Positions 55,998-64,000 of a stretch of 64,000 nucleotides of DNA are shown here, piece by piece (position 1 is the first letter of the stretch; each line of letters starts with the position of its first letter). The notes under the pieces were generated by a model. That model did not search any database and was not told the DNA's origin. It saw only the letters and a program-made list of their open reading frames with translations. A program made the position numbers and the translations under genes. Origin of the DNA: Branchiostoma floridae (Eukaryota > Chordata > Leptocardii > Amphioxiformes > Branchiostomatidae); NCBI RefSeq assembly GCF_000003815.2, contig NC_049990.1, positions 13,519,460-13,583,459 of the forward strand, in the 5' to 3' direction.

Positions 55998-56352
55998 AAC
56001 AAGCTCGTTCACCATTCCAAGTACGCCTGCATAAGGTTCCTGTCTCGACCTTTCTTTATATACATGTCCAGACTCCGACGCGGTCGGATGATTTGCATAA
56101 TACTGTAGAAGTCGCTTAATTGCACGGCCTATTCGCCAGTAAATTTCGTGCAATTATCCGACTTGTGCAATAATGCGAAGTTATCTAGCTGGACCGCACC
56201 GGTTTGGGATTTGGGGATTCCGTGCAGTTAACAGAAGTGTGCGTTAATCCGATGTGCAATTAACTGGCTTCTACTGTATTATAATAGCGTGATTTGATTG
56301 TGCCTCGACCTTTGACCTTGCGCATGCGTACTCGGAATGTTGAACGAGCCTG
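55998..56352. mobile_element. Outer foldback element (48836 family) carrying a nested insertion
   Basis: Left arm GCTCGTTCACCATTCCAAGT, right arm reverse-complemented GCTCGTTCAACATTCCGAGT. The middle is interrupted by the element at 56103-56276. Confidence 0.75.
56103..56276. mobile_element. Nested TA-flanked MITE (pogo/Tigger-like ends)
   Basis: Between TA dinucleotides, the left end is CTGTAGAAGTCGCTTAATTG and the right end, reverse-complemented, is CAGTAGAAGCCAGTTAATTG. TA duplication and CAGTA-type ends suggest a pogo/Tigger-derived element of 174 bp. No transposase. Confidence 0.6.
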
Positions 56353-56359
56353 TTCTTCG

Positions 56360-58695
56360 AAACGTCTGATCACTTCCGTGACTCCATCTGCACCTTTCTG
56401 CATCCTCATTTGCATATTTGTGACCGGAGACATGCGATCTATACCAACTGTACAGCACTGATGTCAGTCAGCTTATGTAAAATGCATAACTACCACGTAC
56501 TTGCTGCACGATCTAGGTTCTAACCTCACGTGTATGTTTAATCTATGTCTACCAACAAAGCCATTTTCCCTCGTGCTCAGCCAGGTTTGTCTAAGGACTG
56601 GGAAAATGGAGTGTTTTCGACCGACTCTTGCAAAAACTGTCGACTGGGAATCGACTCTACCTTTTTTGTGGGGAGGGGTTCATCGCTAGCAAGTCACATA
56701 AAATATTCGATTTGACATAGGAATGATGAAAACGTTGTAGAATTAGTTTCCAAAGTCTACTGTTTCAGTAGCGAAAGTGTTATAACATGCCCGCTCTGTA
56801 CCTATATATGTTTGGGTCCCCTGTATGTTGAAACCCCGCATAATCCAAGTGCAAAATATGTTCTTGGAAATACCAATGTCATTGCATCATCATTTCCGTT
56901 TTGCATTGTCATGCTGTGTTTGGTGGATCACTTCCGCTGAAATCTACAATAAGAGAATCCCTACCGATCGACCCTATTCTTCAGGACCGTTATCCGAAAC
57001 ACAATGCTATTTTTCTTGGGCCTTATGCAGATGCAATCAGTCTACTACTAGTACTAGTATCCCCAAGTTCACGGAATGGCACAGGAGCTAATTGCAGTGA
57101 AACCTCCTCGACCAGACGTCGTATATCTTTTGTCACAGACCCACCGAGGTTATGTTTCTGGGCATCGATCAGTGAAAATCCACAGGGACAATTGTCTTGA
57201 GTCTCCCCCATTGGAGCCTAGCATAATGAGCACTAAAACAAGACCTCGTTAAAGTACTTACCCAAATTTCAATCTCAAAAAATCTTCTCAACATCAGAAT
57301 GGCACAATTGTCTCATTTAAAACCATGAAAAACGGGGTTGTTCAGCTCAAACTCTGAGAAAAGCTCGCTCTAGGATGGAACCTCAGGTTTGACCAAAGTT
57401 TTCTCCTGTGTCCATCCGCAAGACCCAACAACTCACATGTGTCTTTACGCCAACTAAACTGGTCAACTGAACAATTTGTGGTACCGAAATAGGAAAGCCA
57501 ACCCTACCTTTCTCTTCTTCCCCCAAAAGTCTCCAGATTGGGCCAACATTTTCAAGGAAAAGAAGGATTTTAAGGATTTTGTGTGGCACTGATCATGGCA
57601 CACCTGACAAAATAGAAAGTCCAACAAAAACACCTAAAAAAAGAACGTTCAAAATCCAGCCTGAGCCTAACCTCTGCTTAAAGAGCATACTAGTACTAGT
57701 AGTAGCAGTGGGCGTGTGTAGGCTGACACATACAACATGTGGTACCCAGGAAGGTCATAACTATTACCTCCCCGGGCGTGTCATGGCGGCCTCACAGCAT
57801 ACCATACCTGTCCTAACCTGGTCAGGTCAGGCCGACGAGAACTAACCAAGAAATGTCTATTCTAGTCCTATATTATTACATGGAATCCTCTGTGAGTCTT
57901 GGATTGTCATTGTTGTCATGGACCTTATTCTTCTAGTTCCACTTTTGAAAAAAATCAATTTGCGTGCATTATTGTTTTTGGGGTATCTTTTGTAGTTTTG
58001 CTAAAACATAAAGGTAAATGTACAGCTGAAGAAAAACATAACAAACAGACAACAAAGCACAGAGAAAGAGTGGTCCACACGGCAAGGTCCCTGGCCGCTT
58101 ACGGCTTTTTGTGTCAAAAAAAATCCATCTGCAAGTCATAGTTTAGACTTCACAGACAAAACCAATTCTACGAATTCTACAAGGTCACTGAAGGAAAAGG
58201 ACAGTTACACCCACTCACTTACTAAGTTAAACACAGCAGGCATAGAGTTCAACATACGATATCAGACATTGGAAATTTGAGCTAAAAATACCTACAATTT
58301 TCCCGCTGAGGTCACAAATCCAAATGTCCTGTTTCCAAGGCCTTCGTCCTTTTCTAAACAATCTTGGCACATGTCAGGCTCCAGGTAATCTCCAGAGAGC
58401 GGGGAGAAGTATGTAAACTATCCGCCCAGATTCCGGGCTGGCCCCCAGAAAAGAAACATATGGCTCCTGGCTCTGAGTGGAGACAGGCGAAAAACGCAAA
58501 ACAAGACAAAACGCAGAGAAGGGTGAATGATAGGAGAGGAATGTCATAGGCGATGGGTCATGGACGAGGTCAGCCGATTAACTAAGTTCAACTGGCACGA
58601 CGTACACATGGACGTAAACACCAGGACAAAAACACTATGTTATCATCCACGAATAGTGTCATCACGTTGGTAAATAACTGCTACAAGATTCTGCA
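56360..58695. other. Intergenic, nothing recognised
   Basis: Open frames (for example 56901-57200, 57579-57845) lack domains and overlap antisense frames. No RNA gene or clear repeat seen. Confidence 0.45.
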
Positions 58696-58699
58696 GTTT

Positions 58700-58840
58700 G
58701 TGTGACCGTCACTCAGACACCTTCCTCCTGGCAATTCTGACTGATTCAACTGCACTGCAGCATAGGTGTCGCTGCTAACTGATGCGGTCCCAAACGTAAA
58801 GCATTAGTACGTAGATAGTTAATGCGGTGTTTACAATGAT
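58700..58840 (-). repeat. R1 family, copy 4 (minus)
   Basis: CACCTTCCTCCTGGCAATTC, GCATAGGTGTCGCTGC and GATGCGGTCCCAAACGT are the reverse complement of the R1 core at 10390-10595, and the match continues into the flank (ACGTAGATAGTTAATGCGGT). Confidence 0.65.
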
Positions 58841-60156
58841 TACGGCGTAATCATAATTCAACGACATAGAATCTTTGGAAATGCAAACGCAGAAATGCAA
58901 AATGCAAACATGAAACAGCGAATATTTGACGGGAATGCAGCTCTCATAATTGGTTTAACTGCTAATTGTGATGGACAGCCGTAGTTTGTGCAGATTCAAT
59001 CACACGTCTGGTCAACCGTTTTGGACCATTCGTGTCCTTGGTGAGCTGGGTATGATAAGGTTCTCCACATGTTATCTTACACAAGGTTAAAAAGACATGT
59101 ATGGAAGAGATGAGTTCAGACTGGGTCACATTTCTCACGCTTTTCTCACGATAAGAGATACCGTCCAACAGAACAACCCCTACCATGCAGACCATCGTAT
59201 TGAATAGCAAAATGTGGCTCTTACAATGAATGAATGATACATAGGAATGTGTAGTCTATGTAAAATATCATCAAGAACAAAGACCTTCGTGTAAATAACA
59301 AGTGAAGCTCTGTTAGCTGTGTACCTAAAACAAGCTGCACAGGATAAGGAGTTTCTGGAACCATATGAAATTGCGCTGTCTATAGTATATTGTCCTATTC
59401 TTACATAGAAAGGTTGGACAACTGCATTCCGGACAGCACGACAGCAAGGTCTAGCGGATTTGGTGATAGTTGACAGAAGTAAGGGCGATACGTCAATATT
59501 AGGATGGTCGATACAATTATAAAACACTACAGTCGAGTAGTCATAGGACTCTATCAAAGGCCGCATTTCCATTCACGGCTGATCAACAAAGCATGGAACG
59601 CATCGATGATTCTGTCACAATTATGAATATTACGACGTTATGCTGTCGGTATCGAATGACTCTTTATCGATTATTACAGTACATTGCAGAAATTTCCCCA
59701 TTTCAGTTGTCAAAATCTCTTACATTCCCACCAAGACACTTAAAATGGAAACGTTGACTTCTACGCAACCTTTATTTCGCCTGGACTATCACTTATAATT
59801 CTTTTTTTATGGTTATATGTAATGATATACCGTGATATTAACCTTTTGTGTGATCTCTATTCTACAGACCCGCGCTGGCCCAAACATATTTCTCAGTGAT
59901 TAATCGAGGTTTTACCCTGGAGGTGCCGTCAAAACAATTTACGGCGCCGACTCGCCATATAACTTGGTTTGATGGAATCTGGAACAGGCAGAACTCCACA
60001 GCGGAACCCCTGTCTGAGCCCCTGATCAATACACAGCCGGGCTACAATTGTCCCAGATTATCGCTGAGGCTTGTCGTCTGCACCATCGACTATTGATGCA
60101 GGCGTCTACTCCAGTTTAATGCCTCGACGTTTGTAGAGGATGCAGTAATGAGGCTA

Positions 60157-60320
60157 GACAGCTGACGCACACGGGGCACTGCGTCAGACAGGTGGCGTAC
60201 ACACGACGTGCTGCGGCAGACAGCTGACGCACAGCACGTACTTCGGCTGACAGGTGACCTACGGGACGTTCTGCAACGTCAGCTGACGTGTTGCGACAGA
60301 CAGCTGACGCACGCGTCGGT
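60157..60320. repeat. Minisatellite with 31-32-bp CAGCTGACGCAC unit
   Basis: Units beginning AGACAGCTGACGCACA start at about 60157, 60187, 60219, 60249, 60280 and 60297 with variation (AGACAGGTGGCGTACA etc.). Confidence 0.85.
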
Positions 60321-61679
60321 ATGTGCGTGAAAACGCCGTATTGTTTGAATGTGATTACAAGCAATTGAATTTGTTACGGCAAAAGTCGATGTGTATATGA
60401 CAAATGTACGGTAAAATTCGGAGATGTATTCCTCATAATTATACATTTTGCACCAGGCCATTGCACTTATCAAAAGCAAAACATAACCGAACTTTAAAAA
60501 AAGGGAACTAAACCCCCTCCCTTCATCTCTTCAGATATACACATCTAACCCTTCACTTCAGGCCCGTAAGAGACACATGTTTTGTTTGCAGAAACCGCTT
60601 GGCTGGAGGAACCATGCATGATCCTGTTACACAGGAGACTTGAACAGTGGGCACCACAAACTGGATCCGCTCCAACCCTTGAACTTCTGCCAGATCACAC
60701 AGGATTACAGCAGCGGGTCCGTATATCATGTTCACGAGAACCCCTATCATGTTTTATCAACCGTGAACTTCGGTTTCCCGTACCGTCCCCTGTTTACGGG
60801 GTAGAAGACCATCAGATGAAATTATAGACCTCTAGGTAGCAGCCTTCGCCCGGCCAGGAATAATGTTATGGAGGCGGCCGGACTCCCCACTGACCGTATT
60901 GACGTTTTCCCTCTCTCGTTATTTCTGGCGGTCTCTCGGAAGTGGCATGTTTATAGTTTTTAGGGCGATCGTGACAAATTGTCGGGCCGTTCTTTATGTA
61001 GGGCGTGTAAATGTGCCGTAAATCACTTCAGCAAAAATAAAGTAGTGCCGAATCCGATCAGCACTTGGCCGAGATGCAATTATCATGACGTATTTGGTTT
61101 ATTTACTCTACGCATACCTGCAACACTACAAGTCAACGTAGACATGCGTGTATACAATCGTTATATGATAATTGTAGAAGAGAACAACAGATGGTGCTCA
61201 ACACGCAAATTGGTTCATGATTGTTTTACAGTTGAGTGAAATCTAAGGATATTTAAGAAAATCAATGAAACATTTCTACCGAGAGGCAAAAAGGAACGTT
61301 ATGGTATTCCCCTAATACTGATATGGTAGATAATGGTAATTTTCTAAACTTACTGTGTGTGATTCAATCACACTGTATCTGCATTCAAGACAAGCTTCAC
61401 ATTTCACAAACATCATATCAGCAATTATATCATTTGATCATTGAGACAAAGGTAGCGGTACGCACATGTCGATATACGATCGAATATGCAAACGGGCCAA
61501 ATTGCCGTTCCGGAGGGGAGCGGCAACAGCGCGGAACAGCCAAATTACACCAAAATAATGGAGAGAAATATGCTCGGCTACTTGAGCTACCAGAGCCCGC
61601 AAATAGAACGACTTGTGCATCACTGGCTATGTGCTAAAGTGGATTAAAATATTGGTTCGCTTTCTATTCAGTTCAGTGA

Positions 61680-61925
61680 CACAGTAATTTTGTGTTTGAC
61701 CAAGAAACCTCAGGTAGTGGGTTTGAATCCCCTGACATGCCACCGATGATGTGCACATGGGAAATCCACTTAACACGACTTTCCTCACTCCTCCCAGGTG
61801 TAAAAATGGGTAAATGACTTCGGTTGGGAGGTACAAGGCGGTGGGAAGAGAGTTGTGGGCCCTGCCTGCAAATACTCGTACCATGTCCTCGACAGTGTAT
61901 ATCAATGTACAACGCCTATGGCATC
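61680..61925 (+). mobile_element. tRNA-headed SINE, copy 8 (different tail)
   Basis: B box GGGTTTGAATCCC, then the shared core (TGGGAAATCCACTTAACACG, CTTTCCTCACT, CCAGGTGTAAAAATGGGTAA), and a tail GGTACAAGGCGGTGGGAAG unlike copies 1-3. Confidence 0.65.
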
Positions 61926-63144
61926 AATAAGGACTACCTTTACCTACCTTTTACACCACCAACAAACCGAATATATACTTCAAAATGGCATGTCCTGTAC
62001 TTCAGCATTACTAGCATTACTTTAACACAACAACAGCACAGTAACAGGATATCAAATCGCTTTGCTAAGTTGACTACAGAGACAAACCAACATAGGTCCC
62101 GGTAGGTGCCAGGTACAGTTGACTAAGAAAGTAACTATTTTGGGCGGTAAGAAAACATCGGTAGGTGACGTCCGCTGTAGAAATAAGAGTGTTCGTACCA
62201 GAACTAACACAGACAGTCCAGAATAAAGGCTTCCAATCAGTGTAAACATACAGCTGAACACTTAAGTATGCCGTCAACGTCACTCGCAGCGGGAGTGCGC
62301 TGGTTTTAATTCCAACACGGGCTCCTCTAGAATTTTTAGCTTGTTTCGCATAGCTTTGTAAACCGCCTCAAGGCAGAACACACCGGTTTTGCACTCACAC
62401 CTACATGGGCTGTTATCACTGAGTGTGGTGGGTTCTTTAAGGTGCTCTCATCAAACACCGAACCCATATTCGAGGGGACGCCTCAACTGAAGCTGGGTAC
62501 TCATTTTTGCATGAGCCGAGAGAAAGGGGCACTTTTGATTGTAGGTCAATAATTCTAAGCACCAGACCGCCTTGTATTCGCTGTACATGTACGAGCTTAC
62601 ATGTAAAACTCACAACCAATTCGTCTGATAGTGCCGATGATAAAGGACTTTGCGTTTATTCGGCCTCACTGTTTAAATATCTTGCCATATTTCAAGGGGG
62701 GGGGCTAGATGAAAAGTGCAAAAAAAATATATATTTACCTCTTAATCAATTCAAGGCAATGACTCTCAGGCCAGGCTGTATCAAAGTCAAAAGCCAGACC
62801 ACAGCCTTTAGTACAATACGACTGAAAACTCAAGTAGAAACATGCCCGGTTCGGCTCAAATTCATCTCCAATTGACCTCACACCGGTGGACTCGCTGCTC
62901 GACTGTTTCAAGTCGTAAAGCTGACATATTGAAGCGACGGCTCCATCCAAAATCGGCTCAAGAAAGGCGCAGGGCTAATTGTAATAACCTGCTTCAGATT
63001 CAGCCAAGACACAAGGTGTCGGTGATACGGGTGGAATATCGTCTGATGGGCGTATTATGGTCGCACAAGGAGGTACTCAAGGGCCTGTCACTTGTACTGA
63101 CTGAGACAACCATAAATGCCCAAACCTACAAACTTGAACGATTC

Positions 63145-63241
63145 ATAGGATATAGGAGAATTCTTTTTACACAACAAGCGGGTACTTACATTGCTTACGT
63201 TTCGATGTCTCTCAGACACCTTCGTCACAATTCTCCTATAT
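63145..63241. repeat. Short foldback
   Basis: Arms AGGATATAGGAGAATT (63145-63160) and AATTCTCCTATATCCT (63226-63241) are perfect inverted copies. Confidence 0.75.
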
Positions 63242-63781
63242 CCTCTATTCTACCAAACCTGATGAAACTATTTTCGGTTGAACGATTCATTCAAGCAACA
63301 CGGGTTCCCGTACCTTCTGTTAGAAGATTATCCCGTCATAACTAATTACTATCACGTTGGTCAATAATAGAATACTGACTACACGATGACACTGTAGCGG
63401 TAACACTGTGTAACACTGCACGAAGTATATGAAACGTTTCAGTCATAAAATAAGTTATCGATACAATAGCGACAACAAATAAGATGTAGATGAATGAATT
63501 TTTGTACAAGCCTGATATGACATCACATATGATTTGTTGTGTACCTAGATTCGTTACTTTAAAAAATGAGTAGATCTATTGAGGAATGTGTGTTATTGAA
63601 CCTTATATGCACTCAGTGTTCTCAGCACATAAGTCTCTCAAGTTTGCAATTCTGCGTACGTGCATTACTCCTGAATATCCCGTTTTGAATTAAGAAACGA
63701 ATATAGGTACACGCCGAATAAAGGTCACGTAACGTCAGTTGCGCCATGGAAATTGGATCAATACGTGGACATCATGGCTGA

Positions 63782-63789
63782 TATAAAAG
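63782..63789 (+). promoter_or_regulatory. TATA box near the right edge
   Basis: TATAAAAG is identical to the CLCA TATA box. An inverted CCAAT (ATTGG, about 63751) and a CRE-like half site AACGTCA lie 30-55 bp upstream. It would drive plus-strand transcription from near 63812. Confidence 0.45.
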
Positions 63790-63938
63790 CCACGCACCGG
63801 TAGACATCCAGCTACGTTGTAGTGTATGTCTTTGGTTCAAAACGGTCCCAGAAGACAGAATTGCCTGTTTTGCTACACAAGCCAATTGTAAAGCTAAGCC
63901 TTTCTGCGACCGGAATTGTCACATAAATCCGTTTGCTT

Positions 63939-64000
63939 ATGACCAAGGCGAATCCCCCTCCTCCATACATCGTGCACTACCTACCAGTTCCAGGCTATCC
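63939..64000 (+). CDS. Possible first coding exon of an unidentified gene, cut by window end
   Basis: ATG at 63939 opens 20 complete Pro-rich codons ('NPPPPYIVHYLPVPGYP') that run to the window edge without a stop. A TATA box lies 157 bp upstream. 'PPYIVHYLPV' faintly recalls the N-terminal strand of pi/sigma-class glutathione S-transferases, but a Pro-rich membrane protein would look similar. The initiation context is weak (C at -3). Confidence 0.3.
   Translation, partial: MTKANPPPPYIVHYLPVPGY

Noticed and set aside
59180-59572. 130-codon minus-strand frame
   Set aside because: No domain, no splice consensus at its ends that would join other exons, and ordinary AT-rich composition.
62842-63345. 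167-codon plus-strand frame
   Set aside because: No domain, antisense frame also open, and it runs through the short foldback at 63145-63241.

Overview
This window looks like nuclear DNA of an invertebrate deuterostome, most probably a cephalochordate (amphioxus, Branchiostoma). The reasons are multi-exon genes with GT-AG introns, vertebrate-type families (ghrelin/motilin-type receptor, CLCA, alpha-2,8-sialyltransferase) in compact form, and a very dense, mostly non-coding mobile complement. That complement consists of foldback MITEs, tRNA-headed SINEs and minisatellites that overlap exon/intron borders. The species assignment is inference. One 100-N assembly gap lies at 5300-5399.

Layout. 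(1) 1-6700 is intergenic: foldback elements, a SINE, a palindromic MITE in two inverted copies around the gap, and a CA-rich microsatellite. (2) 6813-9461, plus strand: a complete three-exon class A GPCR of 406 residues, closest in motifs to the ghrelin/motilin/neuromedin-U receptor group. (3) 9462-12850 is intergenic, with SINEs, a LINE-like 3' end, a GTGA array, and a 248-bp foldback ending 25 bp before a TATA box. (4) 12962-38752, plus strand: a complete 12-exon CLCA gene with signal peptide, HExxH metalloprotease-like domain, VWA domain with intact MIDAS, FN3-like module, one membrane helix and a short tail. A 12.4-kb intron before the last exon is filled with repeats. (5) 38757-45395 is intergenic, with two hairpin elements, a SINE, and a TTAA-flanked piggyBac-like non-autonomous element. 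(6) 53203-45396, minus strand: a complete seven-coding-exon ST8Sia-type sialyltransferase of 447 residues with an unusually acidic stem. (7) 53222-64000 is intergenic repeat-rich DNA. At its right edge a TATA box and a short open frame (63939-64000) may begin another plus-strand gene.

The three genes do not form a pathway. All act at the secretory or surface system: a peptide-hormone receptor, a secreted or membrane protease/channel regulator, and a Golgi glycosyltransferase. The most notable structural feature is in the CLCA gene. A 96-bp unit carrying the intron-3 acceptor and the codons for the zinc-binding HEWGH motif is present three times in tandem and stays in frame. Separately, the exon-1 donor is embedded in a five-copy ~100-bp tandem array. 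All coordinates and splice sites were read by eye, and no database or transcript check was possible.
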